Shown one piece after another: positions 8,787 through 16,546 of a stretch of DNA of 64,000 bases; the first letter of the stretch is position 1; every line of letters starts with the position of its first letter. Both the position numbers and the translations under genes were made by a program. Where the stretch lies: assembly GCF_000701465.1 (NCBI RefSeq), contig NZ_JNIY01000003.1, positions 248,001-312,000 on the forward strand, read 5' to 3'. The notes beneath the pieces were generated by a model. That model was not told where the DNA came from, ran no database searches, and saw only the letters and a program-made list of their open reading frames with translations. This DNA is from Paraoerskovia marina DSM 21750. Its GTDB lineage: Bacteria; Actinomycetota; Actinomycetes; Actinomycetales; Cellulomonadaceae.

Positions 8787-9610
8787 CGGTCACCCTCCGG
8801 GATCCAGGCGTCGCGCTCCCGGTGCGCGAACTCGACGAAGTCGATCGGCTCGCGGCCGAGGACCTCGCGGACCTCGGTGGTGAGCCCCGCGGCCATGCCG
8901 AGGCGCGCCGTCGTGTAGATCGCGGTGGTCACGGCGACCATGCCGCGCGGCATGCCGAGGACCTTGCGCGCGTGCCGGACGTACCGCCAGATGCCGGGGC
9001 GGTCGTACGTGATCGGGCGGCCGAGCTCCTGCGTCAGGATCTCGGCGATCTCGGTGTACGTCAGCGCGCGGGGGCCGGTGACCGTCCACGCCTTGTCGCG
9101 GTGCGCCGCCGGGTCGATCAGGGCCGCGGCCGCGACCGCGCCGACGTCTTCGGCGTCGACGAACGCCGTCGCGCCCTTGCCGGCGGGGACGAAGATGTCG
9201 TCACGGTCGCGGACGTCGGTGACGTGCGTCGTCGTGAGGTTCTGGTGGAAGAAGGAGGCGCGGACGAACGTCCACGAGAGCCCCGACTCGCGGAGCCAGG
9301 CCTCCACCGCGGCGTGCGGGACCACCTTGTTCTTCTCTGCGCCCTGGAGCGAGAGGAACACGACGTGCTTCACGCCGGCGTCGCGGGCGGCGGCGAGCGA
9401 AGGCAGCAGGTCGCGCTTGACGTTGCCGATCGCGGGCGGGCGGACCAGGAACATCGACTCGACGCCGTCGAACGTGGAGGCCCACGTGGAGGGGTCCGTG
9501 AAGTCGAAGCCGGGCCGCTCGGCGACGGCGTAGGCGACACCCGCGGCGTCGAGCGCGCGCGTCACCGCTCCGCCGACGTTGCCGCTGGCACCGGTCACAA
9601 GAATGGTCAT
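8783..9610 (-). CDS. NmrA family NAD(P)-binding protein
   Basis: 275 residues, beginning MTILVTGASGNVGGAVTRAL with the GxxGxxG dinucleotide site. Similar to NmrA/YtfG-type NAD(P)H:quinone reductases or redox-sensing proteins, with substrate-domain features such as RASFFHQNL and PAGKGATAFVDAEDVGAVAA. The ATG at 9610 is chosen because it places the Rossmann motif at the N-terminus; longer readings run through the promoter region. It is first of a two-gene operon ending in an ATGA overlap, and divergent from a MarR-type regulator 52 bp away. Confidence 0.88.
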   Translation of the reverse strand: MTILVTGASGNVGGAVTRALDAAGVAYAVAERPGFDFTDPSTWASTFDGVESMFLVRPPAIGNVKRDLLPSLAAARDAGVKHVVFLSLQGAEKNKVVPHAAVEAWLRESGLSWTFVRASFFHQNLTTTHVTDVRDRDDIFVPAGKGATAFVDAEDVGAVAAAALIDPAAHRDKAWTVTGPRALTYTEIAEILTQELGRPITYDRPGIWRYVRHARKVLGMPRGMVAVTTAIYTTARLGMAAGLTTEVREVLGREPIDFVEFAHRERDAWIPEGDR

Positions 9611-9644
9611 GGCGTGGTCCGCCTTCTTCCTCGGGGTGGAAACT

Positions 9645-9659
9645 TGTATGTAGTATACA
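9645..9659. promoter_or_regulatory. Inverted repeat (likely MarR operator) between nmrA-like and marR-like genes
   Basis: TGTAT at 9645-9649 and ATACA at 9655-9659 form an inverted repeat in an unusually A/T-rich island. The repeat overlaps TAGTAT (9651-9656), a -10 hexamer six bases before the regulator start codon, so a bound regulator would block its own promoter. Assignment to the neighbouring regulator is inference. Confidence 0.6.
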
Positions 9660-9662
9660 TCT

Positions 9663-10100
9663 ATGAGCAGTTCTGAGAAGGACGTCGAGCGCCTCGACCG
9701 CGCCCTCCTGCGGCTCCGACGGTTCCTCACCGCGCCCCCGGTGCTGCCCGACGGCGACGACCGGGTCGAGCTCTCGACCCTCCTCGTGGTCGACGCGGCC
9801 GTCCGCGCCGCGCCCGCGAGCGTCAAGGACGTCGCCGAGGCCCTCGTCGTCACGCACTCGACTGCGAGCCGGCTCGTCGGCACCGCCGTGGACGCCGGCG
9901 CCGTCGTGCGGACACCCTCGCAGGCCGACCGGCGCACGATGCTCGTCGAGCCGACCGCGCGCGGACTCGCGATGCTGCAGCGCGCCGTCGAGTTCCGGCT
10001 CGCCCGCCTCGAAGGGATCCTCGACGGCTGGACGCCGGAGGAGGTCGCGGCGTTCGCCGACTCGGCGGAGCGGTTCGCGGACCGGGCTACCTGGCGGTAG
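9663..10100 (+). CDS. MarR-family winged-helix transcriptional regulator
   Basis: 145 residues. The helix-turn-helix is about residues 50-85 (SVKDVAEALVVTHSTASRLV). The wing carries TPSQADRRTMLVEPTARG, matching the MarR D-x-R-D/R motif. C-terminal helices would form the dimer interface. The mRNA is probably leaderless: TAGTAT ends six bases upstream of the ATG and no ribosome site is present. It faces the two NAD(P)-binding reductase genes across a shared inverted repeat and probably represses them and itself in response to an oxidant or electrophile (inference). Confidence 0.85.
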   Translation: MSSSEKDVERLDRALLRLRRFLTAPPVLPDGDDRVELSTLLVVDAAVRAAPASVKDVAEALVVTHSTASRLVGTAVDAGAVVRTPSQADRRTMLVEPTARGLAMLQRAVEFRLARLEGILDGWTPEEVAAFADSAERFADRATWR

Positions 10101-10122
10101 CGGGTCACAGGCCGCTCGGGGG

Positions 10123-10803
10123 TCAGGGCGACTCGAGCTGCTCGGCCAGGTCCACCAGCGACGACGCCGTGATCTCCGGCGGCGTGAACGCGTCGGGCCA
10201 CGGCGTGCCCCCGGCGCGGTCGATCCACGCCGTGCGCAGCCCGGCGCGTGCCGCCCCGTCGACGTCCCACGGGTGGACCGCCACGAGCATGGCGTCCTCG
10301 GCCGCGACGTCGCGCACCGCGAGAGGCTGGGAGTAGGCCTCGCGGGCGGGCTTCCACCAGCTCTGACCCTCGACGCTCAGGACGTCGTCGACCGCGTCCG
10401 CGAGGCCCGCGCGGTCCAGCAGGCCGTGGGCGACGGCGGCCGACCCGTTGCTCAGCGTCACCAGCTGGATCCGCAGCGCGCGCAGGGCCTCCAGCCCCGG
10501 GCCGACGTCCGGGTGGACGTCCATCTCGCCGAAACCAGCCATGACCGTGTCGACGGCCTCGGCGGGATCCTCCAGGCCAAGAGGTGCGAGCAGGCCGCGG
10601 AGGTTCTGCTCGGCCAGTTCGGCGAACGTCGCACGCGTCTCGGCCGTGGCGAGCGCGAACCCGTCGCGCAGGACGGAGGCGAACCACAGCGGGGCGAGGT
10701 GTCGCGGGGCGCCGACCTCCTCGAAGCGGTCCGGCATCCCGGAGAGGTCGCTCAGCGTCTCGTTCACGTCGAGCACGATCAAGTGTGGGACAGACTGCGC
10801 CAT
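10123..10803 (-). CDS. Haloacid dehalogenase type II (HAD superfamily)
   Basis: 226 residues, the usual length for L-2-haloacid dehalogenases. HAD motif I is LDVNETLSDL with the nucleophile Asp, motif II is LVTLSNGS, the lysine region is QSWWKPAREAYS, and the motif IV area is MLVAVHPWDVDGA. The HPWDxxGA string is typical of type II haloacid dehalogenases. It may hydrolyse a 2-haloacid or act as a housekeeping phosphatase; many members remain untested. GGAGGCTCTC upstream of the ATG is a good ribosome site. It is convergent with the MarR gene, with 22 bp between them. Confidence 0.88.
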   Translation of the reverse strand: MAQSVPHLIVLDVNETLSDLSGMPDRFEEVGAPRHLAPLWFASVLRDGFALATAETRATFAELAEQNLRGLLAPLGLEDPAEAVDTVMAGFGEMDVHPDVGPGLEALRALRIQLVTLSNGSAAVAHGLLDRAGLADAVDDVLSVEGQSWWKPAREAYSQPLAVRDVAAEDAMLVAVHPWDVDGAARAGLRTAWIDRAGGTPWPDAFTPPEITASSLVDLAEQLESP

Positions 10804-10884
10804 GAGAGCCTCCGATCGTCGGGACTCGACCGTAGACCGAGCCCGCCGACCTCGCGCGGCCGACGCGGAGGGCGCCGGTCAGGC

Positions 10885-12480
10885 TCAGGGACCGGCGCGG
10901 TACACGACGATCGCGACGTCGTCCTTGGCCACCCCCGGGACGAGGGCGGCCAGGAGCGCGTCCGGCAGCGACGCGAGGTCGTGCTGCGGAACGAGCTCGA
11001 GCGCGTACCGCTCGAGCCGCGCGAACCCCTCCCGCAGCGACTCGCCCCGGCGTTCGACCAGGCCGTCGCTGTAGAGGATGACGGTGTCGCCGGGGGACAG
11101 CGCGGCGACGGCCTCCGTGCGCCGGCGGGTGGCGATCGTCAGCGGTGCCCCGCGCGCGTCCTCGAGCCAGCGTGCCGTGCCGTCAGCACCGACCACGAGG
11201 CCCGGAGGGTGACCGGCCGACGAGTACGTCACCGTGCCCGCGTCCGTGTCCACGATCCCGCAGAACACGCTCGTGCACTCGGCGCCGGGAACCGTGCTCG
11301 CGAACGCGTCGAGGTCCGTGAGGGTGTGCGCGGGCCCGAGGTCGGCGAGGAACAGGGCGCGTCCGGCGCTGCGGAGCTGGCCCATCAGCACCGCCGCCTC
11401 GAGCCCGTGCCCGACGCAGTCGCCGACCACGACGCCGTAGGTCGCGTTGTCGAGCGTGACGACGTCGTACCAGTCGCCCCCGATCGACAGATGGTGGTCG
11501 GCCGGTCGGTAGCGCACGGCCCACCGGGGCGAGTCCGGGGTCCCCGGCGCGATCGCCTCCTGGAGAGCGTCCGAGACGCCCTGGACGGTCGCCACCTCGC
11601 GCTGGTGCGTGAGGCTGTGGCTCAGCGCGGAGTCGACGGAGTGGGCGATCAGCGCCAGGAACGACCGCTGGGTGTCGTTGAATGGATAGCTCGAGCTCCC
11701 GTCGAGCACGATCACGCCCGCCGGGTCGGGGGTGCTGGACAGCGGTGCGACCAGGGTGGTGCCGACCCAGCGTGGCAGGGCCACCTCGGCGACCTCGCGG
11801 ACGGCGTCGGCGACGAGGCCCGTGTAGCGCGGGTGCGCGGCGGGGAACGTCCCGTCGGGCTCGCGCAGGTAGACCTGTGCGCCCTCGAGGTCGCTGCTGG
11901 CCGTCAGGACCTCGCTGGTCACGGCCGGGATCGACCGCGTGTCGTCCCCGATGCTGCCGAGCGCCGTCGACAGGGTGCGCAGCGTCCGCAGCCGGCGCCG
12001 GTCCACCACGACGTCGGTCGTCTCCCAGGCGATGTCGATGATCCCGCTGACCGAGCCGTCCGCGTCGCGCAGCGGGCTGAGCGAGAACGTGAACCGGGTC
12101 TCCTCGACGAATCCGGACCGGCGGATGCGCAGGGGCAGGTCGACGTCCCAGCTCGCGCGTCCCGTCTCGAGGACGTCGCGGACCCGCGGGCCCATCGTCG
12201 GCCAGATTCCGCCCCAGATGTCGGCGAGCCGGGCACCCATCGCACGGGGGTGCAGGTCACGCCCGAGCATCATTCGGAACGCGTCGTTGTAGATCATCGT
12301 GAGCTCGTCGCCCCAGGCCACGAGGACGGGAAACTGCGTGCCGAAGCACATCTGCACCGCGCTACGCAGGGCGGGCGGCCAGGTCGAGGGATCGCCGATC
12401 GGCGTGCGGGCCCAGTCGAGATCGCGCGCGGCCTCGTTCGACTCGCTCTCGGCGATAGCGCGTTCGAACCAGTCTGCCAC
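10885..12480 (-). CDS. PAS-GAF-PP2C (SpoIIE/RsbU-type) serine phosphatase, paralog 1
   Basis: 531 residues from GTG 12480. That start aligns with the N-terminus of the paralog at 26.6-28.1 kb, and a TAGACT hexamer lies seven bases upstream. An N-terminal PAS-like sensor (about 20-165) has FSLSPLRDADGSVSG. A GAF-like domain follows (about 175-320). The C-terminal PP2C domain (about 330-530) has GGDWYDVV, GDCVGHGLEAA, SAGHPPG, GDTVILYSDGLVERRG and KDDVAIVVYR, including the metal-binding Asp residues. It probably dephosphorylates an anti-sigma-factor antagonist. It is divergent from the dre-controlled sugar operon. Confidence 0.9.
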   Translation of the reverse strand: MADWFERAIAESESNEAARDLDWARTPIGDPSTWPPALRSAVQMCFGTQFPVLVAWGDELTMIYNDAFRMMLGRDLHPRAMGARLADIWGGIWPTMGPRVRDVLETGRASWDVDLPLRIRRSGFVEETRFTFSLSPLRDADGSVSGIIDIAWETTDVVVDRRRLRTLRTLSTALGSIGDDTRSIPAVTSEVLTASSDLEGAQVYLREPDGTFPAAHPRYTGLVADAVREVAEVALPRWVGTTLVAPLSSTPDPAGVIVLDGSSSYPFNDTQRSFLALIAHSVDSALSHSLTHQREVATVQGVSDALQEAIAPGTPDSPRWAVRYRPADHHLSIGGDWYDVVTLDNATYGVVVGDCVGHGLEAAVLMGQLRSAGRALFLADLGPAHTLTDLDAFASTVPGAECTSVFCGIVDTDAGTVTYSSAGHPPGLVVGADGTARWLEDARGAPLTIATRRRTEAVAALSPGDTVILYSDGLVERRGESLREGFARLERYALELVPQHDLASLPDALLAALVPGVAKDDVAIVVYRAGP

Positions 12481-12557
12481 CTTGGTGAGTCTAGCCGCGG
12501 GGCCGAATTCTTCCCGGGCGCGGGTCGTCGCGCACGGGACTCTGGAGTCGTTACCAA

Positions 12558-12573
12558 ACTGGTACGGACCAAT
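12558..12573. promoter_or_regulatory. dre-like operator 1 (GntR/DasR type)
   Basis: ACTGGTACGGACCAAT. Compared with the published DasR-responsive element ACTGGTCTAGACCACT, the outer arms match except the last three bases (AAT for ACT), and the central four differ (ACGG for CTAG). It lies just upstream of the -35 box. The same core recurs 65 bp downstream at the start of transcription. The likely ligand is the GntR protein encoded in this operon (inference). Confidence 0.78.
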
Positions 12574-12586
12574 ATTCTCCGACCTG

Positions 12587-12615
12587 TTGACCTCAACCGC
12601 GGCTTTCCCTAGTGT
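12587..12615 (+). promoter_or_regulatory. Sigma70-type promoter of the amino-sugar operon
   Basis: TTGACC (12587-12592) and TAGTGT (12610-12615) are separated by exactly 17 bp. Predicted transcription start is about 12622, so one dre-like site lies upstream of -35 and the other covers the start. That is the geometry expected for a repressor-controlled promoter. Confidence 0.75.
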
Positions 12616-12622
12616 CCTCATC

Positions 12623-12638
12623 ACTGGTACGGACCACT
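12623..12638. promoter_or_regulatory. dre-like operator 2 (GntR/DasR type)
   Basis: ACTGGTACGGACCACT keeps both six-base arms of the Streptomyces dre consensus perfectly and differs only in the central four bases. It overlaps the predicted transcription start of the binding-protein gene. It is 65 bp, about six helical turns, from operator 1, so two dimers could sit on the same DNA face. Confidence 0.82.
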
Positions 12639-12679
12639 TTCGCCTCGAAGTTGAGGCGCCACGTCAACGATGGAGTGAC

Positions 12680-13999
12680 ATGACTACTCGTTCCTGGCGC
12701 AGCGGGCTCGCCCTGCTTGCCGTCACCACGCTCACACTGACCGCCTGCGGTCTCGACTCGGGGGAGTCGGACGACACTGCGGAACCCGCGGAGTCCGCCG
12801 CCGCGGAGGAGATCACGGGGAAGATCACGTTCTCGACCCTGCAGCTCAAGCCGACGTTCACGGAGTACATCGACGGAGTCATCGACGACTTCGAGGCCGA
12901 GTACCCGGGGACCGAGGTCGAGTGGATCGACATCCCGTTCCAGGGTGCGCAGGAGAAGATCGCCACCGACGCCTCGGCCGGGACCCTCCCCGACGTCATC
13001 AACCTCAACCCGAACTTCGCCCAGCCTCTCGAGTCCGAGGGCCTGTTCGTCGACCTCGACACCGCCGTCCCCGAGCTCCGCGAGGACTACGTCGCCGGTG
13101 CGTGGGACGCGTTCCAGGTGCCCAGCCAGGAGGGGTCGTTCGGCTTCCCCTGGTACCTCACCTCCGAGGTCACGATGTACAACACGGACGAGTTCGAGGC
13201 CGCGGGCCTCGACCCCGAGACGCCTCCGGCGACGTTCGACGAGCTCTACGCCTCGGCGACGACGATCAGCGAGAGCTCCGACGGCGAGGTGTACGGCATG
13301 CACCCCGCGCTCGAGAACCGCTTCATGCTCGACCTCGCGAAGGAGGGCGTGCCCGTCCTCGCCGACGACGGGACGACCTGGACGTTCAACACGCCCGAGG
13401 CCGTCGAGCACGTCGAGAAGCTCGCCGAGCTCTACCAGGACGGCGTGTTCCCGCCCGACTCGCTGACCGAGGACCACGCCAAGGAGACCGAGGCGTACCA
13501 GGCCGGCCAGGTCGCACTCTTCCCCTCGGGCCCGAACTTCCTCACCATCATCGAGGAGAACGCGCCGGAGATCGCCGAGGCGACGGGCGTCGGCCCGCAG
13601 ATCACCGGTGCGTCCGACGCGGCCAACATGTCCGTCATGGGCCTGATGGTGCCGACGTCGAGCGAGAACCAGGCGACCGCGCTGAAGTTCGCCGAGTTCA
13701 TGACCAACGCCGAGAACCAGCTGGCGTTCTCGAAGATCGTGACCATCTTCCCGTCCGTCAAGGACGCCCTGGCCGACCCGTACTTCACGGACGACTCGGA
13801 CGGAACCGTCGAGTCCAAGGCTCGTCGCGTCTCGGCCGAGCAGCTCGACGGGGCGCAGAACCTGCTGCCCGTGCAGTACGACGACCGGGTCAAGGCGATC
13901 GTGGTCGGCAAGGTCCAGCTCGCGATGACCGGTGACCTCTCCGCGCAGGAGGCGCTCGACCAGGCGGTCGAGGAGGCCAACGCGGTCAGCGGCAACTAG
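12680..13999 (+). CDS. Carbohydrate ABC transporter substrate-binding lipoprotein
   Basis: 439 residues, family 1 (MalE/UgpB-like) binding protein. The signal peptide ends in a lipobox LTAC with lipidated Cys23, followed by an acidic linker. The mature part has ITFSTLQLKPTFTEYIDG, typical of sugar-binding lipoproteins. GGAG at 12672-12675 is the ribosome site. It is the first gene of the dre-controlled operon and delivers the sugar to the two permeases that follow. No ABC ATPase is encoded in the cluster, so a shared MsiK-type ATPase elsewhere is likely, as in other actinobacteria. By context the ligand may be a mannosyl- or ManNAc-containing oligosaccharide (inference). Confidence 0.93.
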   Translation: MTTRSWRSGLALLAVTTLTLTACGLDSGESDDTAEPAESAAAEEITGKITFSTLQLKPTFTEYIDGVIDDFEAEYPGTEVEWIDIPFQGAQEKIATDASAGTLPDVINLNPNFAQPLESEGLFVDLDTAVPELREDYVAGAWDAFQVPSQEGSFGFPWYLTSEVTMYNTDEFEAAGLDPETPPATFDELYASATTISESSDGEVYGMHPALENRFMLDLAKEGVPVLADDGTTWTFNTPEAVEHVEKLAELYQDGVFPPDSLTEDHAKETEAYQAGQVALFPSGPNFLTIIEENAPEIAEATGVGPQITGASDAANMSVMGLMVPTSSENQATALKFAEFMTNAENQLAFSKIVTIFPSVKDALADPYFTDDSDGTVESKARRVSAEQLDGAQNLLPVQYDDRVKAIVVGKVQLAMTGDLSAQEALDQAVEEANAVSGN

Positions 14000-14010
14000 T
14001 CACACCCCCC

Positions 14011-14040
14011 GGCGGGGGCGGGCCCCGGCCTGCCCCCGCC
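14011..14040 (+). promoter_or_regulatory. Intercistronic hairpin between binding protein and permease genes
   Basis: GGCGGGGGC (14011-14019) pairs perfectly with GCCCCCGCC (14032-14040). Inner GGCC/GGCC can extend the structure. Position right after a binding-protein gene fits a 3' stabilising hairpin or partial terminator that makes binding protein more abundant than permease. Confidence 0.65.
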
Positions 14041-14058
14041 CCGACGGACGGACCTCCC

Positions 14059-14934
14059 GTGAGACTTCCGCAACGCCTTTCGCCGTGGATGTTCCTCGCA
14101 CCCGCGCTCATCATCGCGGTGCTCTTCCACCTGTGGCCATTCATCAACACCCTCGTCCTGTCGTTCACCGACGCACGTGCGCTCGGGGGCGGGTCGTTCG
14201 TCGGCCTCGAGAACTACGGGCGTCTGCTGGAGGACCCGAACTTCTGGCTCGCCACGCGTAACACCGTGCTCTACATGGTGGTCGTCGTGCCGCTCCTGGT
14301 GGTCCTCCCGCTCCTGCTCGCGGTGCTGGTGCAGCCGAAGCTCCCCGCGATCGGGTTCTTCCGTTCCGTCTACTACTCGCCGGTCGTCGCCTCGATGGTG
14401 GTCGTCGGCCTGATCTGGACGTGGCTGCTCGCCAGCGACGGCATGGTCAACCAGCTCCTGCAGGCGCTGCGCATCGTCCAGGAGCCGCTGCCGTTCCTCA
14501 CGGACGCCTCGCTCCTGCTGTTCTGCTGCATGCTGGTGACCGTCTGGAAGGGTCTCGGCTACTACATGGTGGTGTACCTCGCCGCCCTGGGGAACGTCTC
14601 GAAGGACTGCCACGAGGCCGCCCAGGTCGACGGCGCGGGGCCCGTCCGCCGCTTCTGGTCCGTCACCGTCCCCGGTGTCCGCCCGACGATGTTCCTGGTC
14701 GGTCTCCTGGGCGCGATCGCCGCGATGAAGGTCTTCGCCGAGGTCTTCGTCATGAGCTACGGCACTGCCGGCCCCGGCGGACAGGCGCGGACCCTCGTCT
14801 ACACGATCCGCGAGGTCGGGCTCGGGCTCGGCGGCGAGGTCGGGTACGCCTCCGCGATGAGCCTCGCGCTCTTCGTCCTCACGATCGGGTTCTCGGTCGG
14901 ATACCTGCGAGCACAGAAGGCGGAGACCCCATGA
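14059..14934 (+). CDS. Carbohydrate ABC transporter permease (MalF/UgpA type)
   Basis: 291 residues from GTG 14059. Six membrane helices are visible, with the binding-protein-dependent transport EAA loop near residue 190 (EAAQVDGAGPVRRFW), which contacts the ATPase. It starts MRLPQRLSPWMFLAPALIIA. Its last codons overlap the start of the second permease in an ATGA junction. It forms a heterodimer with that permease to import the sugar captured by the upstream lipoprotein. Confidence 0.93.
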   Translation: MRLPQRLSPWMFLAPALIIAVLFHLWPFINTLVLSFTDARALGGGSFVGLENYGRLLEDPNFWLATRNTVLYMVVVVPLLVVLPLLLAVLVQPKLPAIGFFRSVYYSPVVASMVVVGLIWTWLLASDGMVNQLLQALRIVQEPLPFLTDASLLLFCCMLVTVWKGLGYYMVVYLAALGNVSKDCHEAAQVDGAGPVRRFWSVTVPGVRPTMFLVGLLGAIAAMKVFAEVFVMSYGTAGPGGQARTLVYTIREVGLGLGGEVGYASAMSLALFVLTIGFSVGYLRAQKAETP

Positions 14935-15824
14935 CCACGTCGCTCAGCGCGCCCGCCGCGCACGTCGCCCCCCAGGAGCCGCAGCAGCTCCGGCCCGACC
15001 GCGCCCGCCACACCCGGGGCGGGCTCGTCCTGCGGTACACGCTGCTCGCGCTCGTCTTCGCGCTCCTGGTCGGCCCGTTCCTGTGGCAGTTCCTGACCTC
15101 GCTCAAGGACAGCTCGGAGTCGATCTACACGCCGAACCCGATCCCGCAGAACCCGACGATGGAGAACTACCGCACCGTCGCGGAGACGATCCCCGTGTTC
15201 CGATACATCGGGAACTCGCTGATCGTCGCGACGTCGTCGGCCCTGCTGAACGTGATCTTCGGCTCGATGGCGGGCTACGCCCTCGCCCGGTTGAGGTTTC
15301 GCGGCCGCACCGTCGCCGACGTCATGTTCCTGGCGACGATCATCATCCCGTTCGAGGTCATCATGGTCTCCGTCTTCCTCACCATGCGCTCGATCGGACT
15401 CGTCGACTCGCTGGCCGGGGTGATCCTGCCGACCGCGGCCACCGGGCTCTCGATCATCCTGATGCGGACCGCGTTCCTCGGGCTGCCGCGGGAGATCGAG
15501 GAGGCCGCGATGCTCGACGGCGCGAACTCCTGGCAACGTTTCCGCACCATCGCCCTGCCGTCGGTGAAGGGCTCGATCTCCGTCGTCGCGATCTTCGCGT
15601 TCGTCTTCGCGTGGGACGACTTCCTCTGGCCGCTCGTTATCCTGAAGAATCCTGATAATTACACGCTCACGGTCGGCATCCAGTACCTGTCGGGAACGTT
15701 CAGCGCCAACCAACGGGTGATCGCGGCCGGCACGATGATCGCGGTCATCCCGTTGCTCGCCCTGTTCTTCTCCCTCCAACGATGGTTCTTCATGGGTGTC
15801 GGAGAAGGAGGGGTCAAGGGATGA
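14931..15824 (+). CDS. Carbohydrate ABC transporter permease (MalG/UgpE type)
   Basis: 297 residues. A proline-rich cytoplasmic N-terminus of about 30 residues precedes six membrane helices. The EAA loop is EEAAMLDGANSWQRFRTIALP near residue 190, and the C-terminus WFFMGVGEGGVKG is typical of MalG-type permeases. Both ends overlap neighbours by ATGA, so translation is coupled to the first permease upstream and the GntR regulator downstream. Confidence 0.94.
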   Translation: MTTSLSAPAAHVAPQEPQQLRPDRARHTRGGLVLRYTLLALVFALLVGPFLWQFLTSLKDSSESIYTPNPIPQNPTMENYRTVAETIPVFRYIGNSLIVATSSALLNVIFGSMAGYALARLRFRGRTVADVMFLATIIIPFEVIMVSVFLTMRSIGLVDSLAGVILPTAATGLSIILMRTAFLGLPREIEEAAMLDGANSWQRFRTIALPSVKGSISVVAIFAFVFAWDDFLWPLVILKNPDNYTLTVGIQYLSGTFSANQRVIAAGTMIAVIPLLALFFSLQRWFFMGVGEGGVKG

Positions 15825-16546
15825 CCACCGACGTTCAGGAACCCAAGTACGCGGCGCTCCGCGCCCAGCTCGAGAGCGACATCCGTGCCGGGCTCGCCCC
15901 GCACGACCCGCTGCCCTCGGAGCGTCGGCTCATGTCGACGTACGGGGTCTCGCGGATGACCGTCCGGCAGGCGATCGGACTGCTCGCCGAGGACGGCCTC
16001 GTCTACCGGGTGCAGGGGTCGGGCACCTTCGTCGCCGACCCGACGATGATCAGCAAGTCGCTGTCGCTGACGTCCTTCAGCGAGGACATCCGTGCCCGCG
16101 GGATGGAGCCGGGCTCGAGCTCGCAGCAGATCGAGCGGGTCGAGGCCGAGGCGGAGGTCGCCCAGGACCTCGGCATCTCGCCAGGAGTCGAGGTGATCCA
16201 CGTCGAGCGCGTGCGGACCGCCGACGGCTCGCCGATGTGCATCGAGAACGTCTGGCTGCCGGCCGAGCTCGTCCCCGCCGACTTCGGGACGCAGAGCGTC
16301 ACCTCGATCTACCAGACCTTCGAGGCGCTCGGCATCGAGCCCGACGTCGCCGAGCAGACCATCCGTGCGACCGTCGTCGACGCCGCCCAGGCGGCGCTGC
16401 TCGACGTCCCCCCGCACTCGCCGGCCTTCGTCGTGTCCCGCGTGACCTACACCGCGGACGCCCGTGCGATCGAGCGCGGGCGAAGCATCTACCGGGCGGA
16501 CCGCTACGACTTCCGCCTGTCGGTCCAGCGGAGGCGCCGCCCGTGA
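15821..16546 (+). CDS. GntR-family (HutC subfamily, DasR/NagR-like) transcriptional regulator
   Basis: 241 residues. The winged helix (about 10-78) reads LPSERRLMSTYGVSRMTVRQ and ends GSGTFVADP. The effector domain is UTRA (about 95-235), with SLTSFSEDIRARGMEPGS close to the NagR/DasR effector loop. Members of that branch sense GlcNAc-6-P or GlcN-6-P and bind dre sites; two dre-like sites flank this operon's promoter, so autoregulation is likely. ATG 15821 overlaps the permease stop, with a GGAGAAGGAG ribosome site. The effector could be ManNAc-6-P or GlcNAc-6-P (inference). Confidence 0.92.
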   Translation: MTTDVQEPKYAALRAQLESDIRAGLAPHDPLPSERRLMSTYGVSRMTVRQAIGLLAEDGLVYRVQGSGTFVADPTMISKSLSLTSFSEDIRARGMEPGSSSQQIERVEAEAEVAQDLGISPGVEVIHVERVRTADGSPMCIENVWLPAELVPADFGTQSVTSIYQTFEALGIEPDVAEQTIRATVVDAAQAALLDVPPHSPAFVVSRVTYTADARAIERGRSIYRADRYDFRLSVQRRRRP

